Part shown: piece after piece, positions 12,454 through 23,577 of the stretch | Layout: the number at the start of each line of letters is the position of its first letter | Position numbering within the stretch: position 1 is the first letter of the stretch | Source: Margaritispora aquatica | Lineage: Eukaryota > Ascomycota > Leotiomycetes > Helotiales > Discinellaceae | Assembly: GCA_007644065.1 (NCBI GenBank) | Contig: VJWN01000021.1 | Location: 324,271-388,270 of the forward strand | DNA length: 64,000 nucleotides | Reading direction: 5' to 3' | The notes under the pieces: generated by a model | What the model was told of the DNA's origin: nothing | Seen by the model: only the letters and a program-made list of their open reading frames with translations | Database searches by the model: none | Translations under genes and position numbers: made by a program

Positions 12454-13028
12454 TCACACGAAAAACACATATTTCACACAAAAATACAAATATCACAAAT
12501 ATCACAATATAATATAACAAATCTATAAAATTAAAAAAAATTAAATTTTTTTTAAAAAGATAGAAACGTCATTCATAGATAGGAAGTATCTATTTATTTA
12601 TTTAGTTTACTTTATTTATCTATACTTTTGGCTTATTTATATTTACATTTAGACTTTTAATTTATATATATATTATCATGTAGTATCATATAATATAACA
12701 TCATGTCACACCACAGGACGACTATCCCACCCAGCTCAGCTCATCAACCCAGCCCCAGCTCCTCTACCTACCCTCCTCCACCTCCCCCCCCCCCTCTCAC
12801 TCACATACCAACACACTCACTCATACACACATGCACTCACTCATATACACTTGGTAACACACTCACCAACACACTCACCAATATACTTACCTAAACACTT
12901 ACCAACTCAATCTCAACATCCCATCGTCCATCCATTATCCACTGTCTAGTGAATCAATGATTAATAATGAATAACAAAAATAATTAATACACAGAATAAT
13001 ATATTTTTATATTTTTTCACTACGATAG

Positions 13029-13032
<4 letters not shown>

Positions 13033-13067
<35 letters not shown>
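13033..13067. repeat. CT dinucleotide microsatellite
   Basis: About 17 uninterrupted TC units followed by TATATATA. Confidence 0.9.
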
Positions 13068-13076
<9 letters not shown>

Positions 13077-13536
13077 CATACAAAAAATTGGCTAGCTTTT
13101 CATTCCCCCGTTTTATCTTGTCTAGTCTTAATTTGGCTTATCATAGGTAAGTAGTTAATGAATATCCCCAATTTTAATTTCAAATTCAATTCTTCTAAAC
13201 ATGAATTAATAACAGATTTCACCTTCACAAAAAAAGAAAATCACTAACAGCATTGAAAAAAACCAAAGAGTATGTTCAAGCCCAAAGGGCCGATATATGG
13301 ATATATTAATTAAAAAGAGAGTAGTGGACTCGATCTCTCATCATCAGAGAGAGAGATCAGTTTGTAAGTACAGGTAGGTATATCTGTCCGCCCCGCCCCC
13401 TTTCCATTTCCCAATCCCCCCACCCCAAACCCGGACCTCAACCCAGCAGAACAATTTCACGCTCCCGGTCTATAAACAACAAGATGCATCGCTTGAAAAA
13501 TACAACTCTCAAAAACTCGCAGGAAGAAGCAAAAAT

Positions 13537-15514
13537 TTACTTCTTGGCCACAAAGTGAGGAGCATTGAGGATGATGCCCATCGACACACCGGCAATGGTA
13601 CCAGCGATTGGGATGGTCATGATCCAGGACAAGAGCAAGAGACCCACACGCTGGAAGTTGACAGCCTTGAGGGTACCGTTGCAAAGACCGACACCGACAG
13701 TGGCACCGGTGATACACATGGAGGTGGAGACGGGGAGAGAGTATTGGGAGAAGACGAGGACGGTGATGGCGGCACCCATCTCCATGGAGGAACCACGGGA
13801 TGGAGAGTGGTAAGTGATCTTGTTACCCATGACTATGATTTTGTTAGCTTGCGAATCTGATGGCATGTGTTTGTTTGCTTACCCTTCATGATGTTGTATC
13901 CATAAGTGCAGAGACCGAGAGAGATGGTAAGAGACAGGACAGCGAGTTGCCAAACTGGGACCGGTGCCTTGGCAGCAGCGGCGTTTCCAGTGTTCCAGGC
14001 ACCGTAGATGACAGCCCAGGGACCGACGGAGTTTCCGATATCGTTGGCACCGTGAGCGAAGGAAGCGGTACAGGCGGTGATGACTTGAATGAAAGAGTAG
14101 GTGTGCTCGACCTCGTTGGGGTACTTCTCGGCGGCATCATAGACACGCTTCATGCGGTTACCTTCTGGGGTGCCCTCGATACCGGATTGAGCCGCGTGGA
14201 TATCATAGTAGAAACCGTAGAGAGCACCACAGACGACCATGGCGGGGAGACGACGAGCGATGATCTTCATGTTGGCGAGCTCGTATGGGCGACCGGCACC
14301 GAGAGGATAGTCGTGCAGAGTGCGCATAGCCCAGCCAATTGGACCCCATGTCTTGCGAAGTTTGGCGTGGTATCTCTCTTGTCCTTGAGCCATGAGTTCA
14401 GCGTAGGTGTATTGCGCAGCTTCGGTGTGGGCAAGGGCCTTCTCGTTGACCTCGCTGGGGGATGGGACAGCCTTGATGCCGGCCTCGCCTGCCTTGGGGT
14501 CGAAAACACCATCTTCCATGGAAGAGACGGAGGAGGAGCTGGGGAGATCCTTGTCTTGGACAACGGCGTAGTTGGGAACAACGGCCTCATCACCAACAGC
14601 GACGGGTGCGCGCTTCCAGAGGAGAGGACCCATGAAGATCATGTACCACTTGACGGATGCATCCTTCTTGACAACCTTGGCGTACAAGTATGGGACGAAG
14701 AAGATGGCCGCGAGGAGAGCGAGACCACCGCCGGTACCGAGAGTGACGGCAATGATGAAAGACTTTGGCTTCTTGGCCAAACCGAGCTTTGGGGAACCCT
14801 TGTACACGATGGAGAGCGTGCAGATGGTACCGGCGATCAGGAAGAAGAAGGGAGAGGTGTAGACAGCCCATGGGACGGGGTTCTTGCGCATGTGGACTGT
14901 GACCTTGATGAGCATGAAGATGGTGGCACCGAAACCAGCCGCGATGACGGGAGCCATTCCGAGACCAGCAAAGATGGCACCCATTCCCTTTCCAGAGTTC
15001 CATCCCCATTGTACCTTGGAGGCACCGACAGTCGCAACACCGACACCGGCAACGGCGGACACCAAAGAGTATGTGGAGGAGACGTGAGCGGAGTGGCGGG
15101 TACACCACATCACCCAGGAGGAGGCGGCGGCCAGAGCACAAGTAAAGGCGAGCATTTGCACACCGGCGTTTCCTTGGAAGGCGGAGTTGGGAATGATACC
15201 GTTCTTGATGGTATCGGCAGTTCGGGCACCGACCAAGATGGCACCTAACATCTCAAAGACCGTTCCGAGCACCATGGCCCATCGGTAGGTGATGGATCTC
15301 GAAGACACACTGGTCGCCCAAGCGTTGGCAACATCGTCTGTGGAGGTATGAGTTAGCAAGTTGTCGGTAGGTAGGTAGGTAGGAATGGTATTCATCCCCA
15401 GTATCAATTCGGATTGGAATGGAATTACTCACTGGCTCCGTTGTTGTAGGCATCGAGCATGGCAAAGAACGTGCCAATGGCGAACACATAAGTGTATTGC
15501 GTAAGACGAGGCAT
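13537..15514 (-). CDS. PHO89: Phosphate permease, PiT family (PHO89 / pho-4-like sodium-phosphate symporter)
   Basis: Three minus-strand exons, 15514-15433, 15337-13883 and 13832-13537, join in frame to 610 aa. The product has the two PiT signature repeats: GANDVANAW at residues 26-34, split by the first intron, and HGANDIGNSVGP in the C-terminal half. About ten to twelve hydrophobic segments surround a central hydrophilic loop (VPNYAVVQDKDLPSSSSVSSM...). Family knowledge: high-affinity, cation-coupled inorganic phosphate uptake at the plasma membrane, used under phosphate starvation and alkaline pH. Introns have good branch sites (GCTAAC). CACGTG elements upstream, the binding core of Pho4/NUC-1 regulators, fit phosphate-starvation control; that link is inference. 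Codon use is strongly biased (GGT, ACC, GTC), suggesting high expression. Confidence 0.95.
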
Positions 15515-15741
15515 CTTGGGCGGTTGGGTTGTTCTACTCTTTGGGTGTCGAAGAGAAGAAGATGCTGAAAAGCTGAAGAGTGAGTGAGGTGCTGGGATAA
15601 AGAGAAGTAGGACAAGAGTGCAGGTTCAAGAGCTTATATGTGCCATGGACCTTGTCACCTTAATCACTTGGCACATCTCATCCACATCGACATTTGAATA
15701 TCGAACATCCATCGAACATCCACACACCGAGACATACCCTA

Positions 15742-15747
15742 CACGTG
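15742..15747. promoter_or_regulatory. CACGTG, candidate Pho4/NUC-1 site upstream of the phosphate permease
   Basis: CACGTG lies 228 bases upstream of the permease start codon. Yeast Pho4 and Neurospora NUC-1 bind this core in phosphate-uptake promoters. The motif is seen; its function here is inferred. Confidence 0.45.
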
Positions 15748-15767
15748 CATGCATGCATGTACGTGTG

Positions 15768-15777
15768 TGTGAGAGAG

Positions 15778-15809
<32 letters not shown>

Positions 15810-15812
15810 AAC
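15768..15812. repeat. GA/GT microsatellite
   Basis: Runs of GAGAGAGA and GTGTGTGT in the permease upstream region. Confidence 0.85.
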
Positions 15813-16032
15813 GCCTCCCTCCCTCCTAAGCTGATGCCCCGACCGGACAGGCCATTTCTCCATCCAAGTGCATCAATCCCATCCCTCCCTCCCTCCCATC
15901 GTTTATTTTCGATCCTAAACCTAAACACGGACTAGGCTAGGGTGGGGCTGGATCCGATCCTAGGCTGAACAAGGCAGAGATATTTAGTCGGTAGTGTAAA
16001 AAGTCTGGAAAACTCTCTTGGGGGGGTGGGAT

Positions 16033-16068
16033 GCTTCTGCTTCAGCTTCAGCTTCCGCTTCCGCTTCC
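16033..16068. repeat. TTCNGC hexanucleotide minisatellite
   Basis: Six units of CTTCAG/CTTCCG type in a row. Confidence 0.85.
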
Positions 16069-16140
16069 AATTGAATCAAACGATGAACCCTTTCCTCTCT
16101 CTCGCCTGTCGGACTCGAAAAGTCTTGGATGACAGTGGTC

Positions 16141-16184
16141 GGTCGGTAGGTAGGTAGGTAGGTAGGTAGGTAGGCAAGTAGGCA
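16141..16184. repeat. GGTA tetranucleotide microsatellite
   Basis: About eight TAGG units followed by degraded copies. A shorter GTAG run occurs near 15367-15380 inside the first intron of the permease. Confidence 0.9.
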
Positions 16185-16958
16185 GGATGGGCGTGGGTTG
16201 TGAACATGGGGTGAGTGAGCAGAGACATAGACATGGGGCATGGGGATGCATTGGAACTGGCTGGGTGTGGGTGTCGGTGTCGGTGTCTGTGTCGGTGTCT
16301 CTCCAAATTGCCGGGTGCGTGTGAGTGTGCGTGTGCGTGTGTGTGGTGAGAGTGTAAATGTACAGTACGACTAACCACGCGTGTGAGTGAAGGTAGTCGC
16401 CGCGGGTGGTGGAGTGCAACAATCGAGGGGGGGGTGGTCCTGCCTTCAGCATAGTACCGCATACTCGTGATCCCAAAGTGAAAATAGTCGTAGTAGGTTG
16501 ATTCTGATCTGATTCACCCCTTCCTTCCTGATCATCTTCTCATCTTTTTCTTTCCTCATCTCATCTTCATCTTCATCGTCTGCATGCCCGTGGTCGTTTG
16601 GATAAAGGTGATTCGCCATTTAGACGGGGGGGATCTTGGTGTGCAAAAAGCCACTCTCCAAGCCACGCCTCGGGAATGGCGATATTGTCTGGTCTGGGCT
16701 TTTTTTCTCTTTCCTATCCAGTGGTTAGTGGTTGGTGATTGGTGTTCGGTATCCAGGCTGTGTCTTTGATTTGCGACAGATTTTACGCCATCAATGGGAC
16801 AAGCTCGAGACAAGCCAGAGACAAGAGACACCAGAGACACCAGCGAGAGACGAGAGAAGTGGAAGTGAGACTTGGCGATTCCTGGGCGTACATTTTTACA
16901 TTCTTGGCGGTACTCATTGGGGTTTATGTAGCCGGTGAGAACCAGGGTAGGGGACGAG

Positions 16959-17003
16959 AGAACTAGGGAACTAGGGAACTAGGGAACTACGGAACTATGG
17001 AAC
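16959..17003. repeat. GGGAACTA octanucleotide minisatellite
   Basis: Five tandem copies, the last two degenerate. Confidence 0.85.
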
Positions 17004-17143
17004 TGGTGGGAAGAAGTGTGTGGCAAAGGCAAGGGAAGGGTGTGGAGTGAGTAGTGGGTATTTACAGTACGTACAGTATGTATGGGTGATAGATTGACAG
17101 ATTTGAGTACTGTATTATTTACTGTACATAGTGAGAAGAAGGA

Positions 17144-17188
17144 AGGTGCAAGGTGCAAGGTGCAAGGTGCAAGGTGCAGGGTGCAGAG
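17144..17188. repeat. GGTGCAA heptanucleotide minisatellite
   Basis: About six tandem copies with degenerate ends. Confidence 0.85.
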
Positions 17189-17407
17189 TGGAGAATGACA
17201 AGAAGGTGAGAAGAAGGGTGGAGGGGTAAAAATAATCCGATGGAGGAGGAGGAGGAGGAGGCGGAAGGAAGGAAAGGAAAGCTCACGTCAGGTTGTCGTT
17301 GTCGTCAGTCAAGCCAATACAGTACCCACCAATACGGGGCAATGATCATACTACGGTTGCAGCAAGTACCTTAGGTAAGTACCTATTGTCTGATAATAGC
17401 TAAAGGT

Positions 17408-17443
17408 ACATATATATATATATATACATACATATACATACAT
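17408..17443. repeat. TA/CATA microsatellite
   Basis: TATATATA run grading into CATACATA. Confidence 0.8.
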
Positions 17444-17790
17444 ATCTGATCTAAACCTATTGGAGTCATATGATGGATGAATTAGGTAAAAGGAACAAAG
17501 AATAAAAGAACAATTAGGAAGGAGAGATGCCCGGTCGGTAGTACGTACTAGGTGGACTGGTACAGTACTGTACTGTGGTGGTGGTGGTACCATTATTATT
17601 GCATGTGCTTCTTGATGATGAAAAGTACGCCCTGGACTGTACTCTCAAGTAGTTTTTGCACTACAGTATACTATAAAATAAAATAATAATAAAATAAATA
17701 ATAATAATAAACCCAATTGAAGTGACGGTCCCTCCTTGGCAGGACGAGGGGCACGACCGACGGGAACTGTTATCACCCTGTTATCAGGTA

Positions 17791-17796
17791 CACGTG
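17791..17796. promoter_or_regulatory. CACGTG motif
   Basis: One of four CACGTG cores within 4 kb upstream of the phosphate permease (others at 15742, 18562 and 19577). Function at this distance is speculative. Confidence 0.25.
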
Positions 17797-18561
17797 GGGT
17801 AATGGAGACATATCATTGGAGAGGGAGAGGGGGAAAAGAGTATTCGCTTACCGTACCGGGGGGAGGGCTCAGATCAAAAGAAGGCACGTCCCTCCCTCTC
17901 TGATTCCCTTTTGGCCAAGCATCTAGCTAGGATAGGGGTCCCCACCCAAGCCTTGTTGGTGGAGTCTTATTTTCCTCCCCCTCCCTCATTGATTCATTCT
18001 GCCGCTTTCTATTCACCACTCACACCACTCACCACACATTGAAAGATCACACATTGAAGATACATACTGGAACTGTACAGTAGACAGTACCACCTCAGGA
18101 TAAGTAAGTGTGATCTCAACTCAAGTAACTCAACTTTTATCCTAATCTATCTATTTATTGCCTGACCAAGTGAGTGAGTGAATAATTGACCGAAGATCTG
18201 AAATAGAACGTCGTCATGTGTCAAGTGAGATAGATGACTCGATCCAATGCAATCACATCTTTGGATTCGAGCAATGTCGTTTCTTCATTCTTCGTCCATC
18301 CATAAGGTCTCACTCATTTCATCCTCATCCTCATACTCATACTCATATTCATCTGGTAGGTAGTTCGATAACCGCTGGTTGCGTGCGTTCACTTCACCCA
18401 CCCCACTTTCATTCAGTCTACCGCCTTCCCAATCCGGCATTTCTTCATCCATACAAAGCACATCCATCCATATTCCATGCAGGACAGTCCAAGTATGGGG
18501 AGGGGGAAGGGTACATACTGTACCCCTACCTTATCTTATCCCTACCTTACCTTCCTACCCG

Positions 18562-18567
18562 CACGTG
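18562..18567. promoter_or_regulatory. CACGTG motif
   Basis: Part of the same upstream CACGTG group; flanked symmetrically as GCACGTGC. Confidence 0.25.
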
Positions 18568-19576
18568 CAGGATGCATAAATGCCGAGTGGTGCAAGAATG
18601 GAGGATCCACTTCTTTGGGACCCTTTCCGTGCCTTCCAAGCCCAAGTGCAAAAACTTGAACTTTGAGAACTTTGTACACTGCACACTATCCCAAAACTAT
18701 CCATGCTTCCACTTTGAGACATCTCTCATCACTCGTCTCTCACTCGTCTCTCACTCTCACTCACTCTCACTCTCAATCTAGTATCTGAGTGGTCTTTGAC
18801 TCTCTTCTCCACAGATTACTGACTACCGACCTTGGTTACTAATGCATCTGTAATCTATCTATCTGTATCGAATCGAGTAACGACCGGACGTTACAGTACA
18901 ATGCAAGACACACAATACCTACCCTACACACATTATTGTACAGAACAGCATCGGACAGTAACTTTTGAGACAAGACATACCTTTGCATACCTTTTGCAGA
19001 TCTTTGACTTTTTTTTTGTTTTTTTGCTTTTCATTGTGTTCATGCTCGTTTCTTTGTCACGATGAATGACCCGACCCAACCCCACACATCACATAGATGC
19101 TGATCCAGATACAGCTCTCAAGAACTGCAAAAAAGTACCCATATGCAAATGTGAGATCCGAGGTCGCGTGTCAAGTGCAGAAATCTCGAATTCTAGATTC
19201 TAGAGAACGGTTGGCATGCTTCCTTTTTGTGCTTCCTCGGTTTGAGAAAAGAATGTGGAGGTGAAGGTAAGAATGTACATGGATATAGACAGCTACATGG
19301 GTACTTTCTGAAGACTGGACCTGTCGCTTGTCAAAAGATCCAATCTATCAAATAATACTTTGTACTCGCGGATCCGGATTAACATTTGAGACCAGAACTA
19401 AGAAAAGGTCTGACAATGGAGTTTTCCCGATCAATCTAACCTAGCAGATTTAGCAGATCGCACCATCCAATACTGTACAGTACGCTAGCTAGGTAGTCAC
19501 ATGATCCATGTCTACCACCAGCCCCTCCCCCTGTCATTCCCAGGAGGTTTCTCCCTCCCCGAATCAAGTATCAACC

Positions 19577-19582
19577 CACGTG
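19577..19582. promoter_or_regulatory. CACGTG motif
   Basis: Distal member of the upstream CACGTG group. Confidence 0.2.
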
Positions 19583-20734
19583 TGCTCGTGGGACATCAGA
19601 ATTGGATACTTGAATAACCGCCCTAGCAATGTCAAGGAAATCTAGAAAATCGAGCAAATGCAGAAAATGGATCCAATCCATCTAAAACCAAAGACCAAGA
19701 CCCGACCAAGACACACACCAACTGATCACTTTACACATCTGGACTCGCTGGTCCCTATTTTCGATTCAAATTTCAATATTGAAGAGTTTTTCTGCGCTTT
19801 TCGTCCCGTCTGATCTCTCATCTGATCGCATCTGTTCGGTCTTTTCTCGCTTAAGGAAATCGACGGACTGTCCATTCTCACGTATCTGCCCGGAGAAGAA
19901 GTTTCCATTACAATTATCGGCATGTCCGTCAATCGCGATGAAAGAAATGGCGATTGATCATTTTGCCACTTTCTCTTGGGAGATTCTAATCTTTCCGCTC
20001 TTCCTTCACCCTCTCCTAGCGAAAATGAAGGTTTGTGCGAGACATATCAAGTCAACACCAGCAAATCATTAAAGCAACTGGGTTCCCGTGGTTTTGCCAC
20101 GCATTTTCCGCTTTGCGCCAAAAAAACATCGAAATCTTCGAAACATTGCGTCGACCAACACCGGCAGATCGACGCTCTCACTCCATCATCTCGCCAATGA
20201 TGGTCTTTGTTTTCTGGCTGAAATATCGAGATATTTGACCCTTTTGAAGTATCTACCACAGATCCATAATGCCATTTTGAAGGTGGGTGCACATACTCAA
20301 GTCAACAGTGGAATTTGAAGTGATGATCAACATTGAGATATGCGAGATTGTTTGATCAGATTCTAGACGCAAACGGCGGAACTTCTACACGTCGTCTGTC
20401 CTTGATAATGTGCTCTGAGCTAGCTAGAGATTTCACATTCCAATGCGCGAGTAGTTCGAAAAATCCATCTCTTGGCGTCGTTGCCATCTTGACTCGCTTG
20501 CCCTATTGCGGACGGACGCTTTCGAGCTAGACACAACACTTGGAATAATCAACACTTAGCGACAGCACAACAAGGATAATCGCTTCGGGGGCGTCAAACG
20601 AGCCATTTCGAAGATTGAGATTGGGGGAAGTGTGTAGAGTTGTTCAGGTGCGCTTCTTGGTGTTTTTGACCAAACTGACAGCCGGATAGATGTTTGAAAC
20701 AATTGCCTAGCCGAAAGGTGACCTCGTTACCTGT

Positions 20735-20805
20735 TACCCGATTTCTCCTTCGTCGCGATTTCCACCTCGCCGGGATTTCTACCCGTCGCGATTTTTACCT
20801 CCAAA
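20735..20805. repeat. Degenerate GCGATTTNNACC repeat
   Basis: Four imperfect copies of a roughly 17-bp unit built on CGATTT plus a pyrimidine stretch. Confidence 0.6.
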
Positions 20806-21548
20806 TCGATGGAGCCTGTTATTTGCAAACGAATCACTATACGTCGAAAAAACATCATTGGAACCCCAACGACAATCTGCATGGAAAAATCAAGGTCAAT
20901 ACCCAGCCGAGGATCTTCAACATACCCACCACATTTAAGACTGCGCTGCGCATCTGCACTCTATACCCTTCTACAGTCTATCAAATGCTCTCTTCAAAAT
21001 ACACATGAGATGCCTGATCCGAGCGAGTGCAACGAATTACGAGCATGCAATAACCGTAAGGCAAAAGGAGACTTTTCTTCACAACCCCAGTGGTTGTCTT
21101 GCGAGCCATACCTATACCTCGTGATTAGCACTCCAATGGTCAGGGACTACACAATCTTCGAGAGATGGGAAGAAAGAAGACCTGGTCTCTGGAAGGCAAG
21201 CGGCAACTGCAATTCCCACGAGATTTACGCCGTGGCCATTTATGCGATCGCATACCCAAAAGTTTGGTGTGGGATTGCGAGTATGGTACATATACGTGAT
21301 ACAGATCATTTACAGCACTAGTGGAACGACAAGCTAAGTGATTTTTCCCAAAGTTAATCCACAACCCATGAAGTGATTTTCCCGAATCTCTTTACGTCAC
21401 AAGTATGCGCACGCAGCTACGTTGAATATCCGCAAGACAGGAGAAGTAACGAGCAAAAAGTAATCCAGTCCAATTCGCAGAGACACAATGAGTCTCGAAT
21501 CGACGCTATGGGCACGCGAAAGCCGAGCTGGCATGGCGCATTGAAAGA

Positions 21549-21622
21549 AAGTAAGTAGGTAAGTAGGTTTGCAAAAGGTAGGTTTGTAAAAGGTAGGTTT
21601 GCAAAAGGTAGGTTTGCATGCA
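21549..21622. repeat. 15-bp minisatellite (AAAAGGTAGGTTTGC)
   Basis: About four near-identical tandem copies, preceded by GTAAGTAG repeats. Confidence 0.85.
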
Positions 21623-22840
21623 GATATGCACGCGTACTGTATTGATCCGCGCAGACAATAGCACCACAGAAGCAAAAGAAGGCGGCATGTCCGTCATCGC
21701 TCAGTCTCAGGCTCAGGGTGATGTTCATTGACAGACGAGTGATGCCAGCCAGTCAGCCAACCCAAATCATGAGTGAGGGTGGGAGGTGGGAGTGGGATAT
21801 ATAATTCTCTCGGGATACAGCAGTACGCACATATACCCACGCACACACGCACATACACGCACACACGCATACGCATGCATGCACGAGCAGAGTGTGAAAT
21901 GAAGAGTAGAGGGACAATCAGTATCTCAATCCCAAATAAGTAGGGAAATTCGTCCTTGTCTGTACAGAAATGGTTCCGCGTGCGTGGCAATATATTCCGG
22001 AACGCAGCGGGGCGGGATGGAGTTGAACGAAATGGAATGGAAGTAAATGGAATAGCATTGCAAGCACAAGCACAAGCACAGGGGAGTTTTGGTGAGTTTT
22101 GATGAGTTTTGGTAGTCAGACTTTCAGCAAGAAGCGGATTTTCATACTCTTCTCTATCTTCCTCTTTCTTTCGTCCCGTGTTTTGGGTTGTGGTGTGGTG
22201 TGGTGGTATCTATAAACCAGACCAGACCAGCCCAGACCAGACGAGACTCGATGAGTTGAGATGGAATATGATGGAATCTAATGGGAAGCAATGGGATGAG
22301 ATGAGGTGACTGAGGTAGGTCATATGTTGTATTGGGTTCCTGGGTTGGACTAGGTTAGACTGAACCTAACTAAAAGAAATTGAATTAAATTGAATGAATG
22401 AATGATTTCTCAAACTTCTTTTCTTAGTATAGATAGTATAGATAGTATAATATAAATGTACTAGACTAGGCCTATCAAAATATATATAATCTTACAAACC
22501 AACGTCACGTCTTCAATTCTTCTTCTACATACGTCGCGTTTCATAAGCAGTCCACTCCCAAACACTTGGATCTCCTCTCACTGGGGGAAAAAAATGAATG
22601 AATGAAATAGAATGAAAAAATATTATATTTATGTCATCATCGCGCTTGTCTTGCCTTGTGCCTGCCTGATTGATAGAGAAGTCTCCATAGCAGTGGCTAT
22701 CAAGTAGCAAGGAAACAAGCAAGCCAGATAGCTATACCAGCCAGCTAATCAACCAGCGTATAAGCTACGTACGCCAATAAGGCTATCAGCTTAAGAATCA
22801 ATATTAGCCTCGCTAACAAGCTCGAAAGTTTTATTTATTG

Positions 22841-22862
22841 TTTTTTTTTTTAAAAAAAAAAA
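22841..22862. repeat. T11A11 perfect palindrome
   Basis: Eleven T followed directly by eleven A. Confidence 0.9.
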
Positions 22863-23577
22863 TTTCTTTCCTCATCTAGTTTTCAAAGGTATGGTTCAAG
22901 CAAGTATAGTATATAAGTTTTAACCGTCGAGTTTAGGGATTCTGCTATGTATTCTCCCGTCTTTGTCAAATTATATAACAGGATCCATTTTTACAATTAT
23001 AGAAGGAAGATGTCGTGGAATTTTCTGCATACTCTGGTTTAAGTAATAAGCACGACGTATGTATGTTAGTAGCACACGATTTCGCTGATTAGCTTGTAAG
23101 TCTCGCTTCGGGATGTGATCGAGTTCCTTCACCCTGAAGAACTACCATCGAGTCCTGATTACTTCTAATTCCCACACATAGATTTTCTCACCTGAGCTCT
23201 ACAGGTCTCGTACTATGCTAGAAATCTTTATGAGTATCGTAGCTGATGCGGTCTGTCTACAGATGTATGCAGAATCGCCATGCATGTGGGTCTGGACCTC
23301 TAGGCAAACCAACCAAGTAACTTTTAGTTACCTAGTGCGGAATGGAATACGGTTAGCGTGACGATATGAAGTAAGAGTAGACCGTAACAAGATGCGACTA
23401 TAAATTTCTAGTAAAGAAGGGGTTAAAGTGATGAAAAGTGGCTATAAAACACGGCTTACACAAAGGTAAAGGAGATATTAATGTGTGCTTGAAGTTCAAA
23501 GTAACTTGCCGTAATACCCTGGGTTGCAGGAAAAGTCGTCAAGAGGTGAGATGCCCGTGGCGGCCATCAGGCGATCC

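Larger units (their letters stand above)
10204..13536. other. 3.3-kb gene-free, low-complexity intergenic region
   Basis: Lies between the amino-acid transporter promoter and the phosphate permease 3' end. It holds C/T-rich leader-like DNA (11480-11640), CA- and CAT-rich simple sequence, an A/T homopolymer zone near 12526-12680 and a CT microsatellite. ORFs here are compositionally simple (His/Pro/Ser/Thr strings) and are not credible proteins. Confidence 0.6.
15515..23577. other. 8-kb gene-free, satellite-rich region upstream of the phosphate permease
   Basis: No ORF has convincing protein-like composition or a recognisable domain; the longest (18218-18781, 20809-21321) are simple-sequence or featureless. 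The region is packed with micro- and minisatellites (listed separately), C/T-rich stretches and scattered CACGTG motifs. It could contain long promoter DNA or non-coding transcripts, but nothing in the sequence proves either. Confidence 0.55.

Noticed and set aside
11658..12512. Overlapping ORFs rich in Ser, Thr, His and Pro
   Set aside because: Translations of simple-sequence DNA without start context or domain.
13860..15248. Long plus-strand ORF (462 codons) opposite the phosphate permease
   Set aside because: Antisense shadow of a codon-biased gene; Gly/Asp/Thr-rich composition follows from the permease codons.
20694..21321. Two overlapping ORFs in the gene-free region
   Set aside because: They include repeat-derived residues and show no conserved features or splice context.
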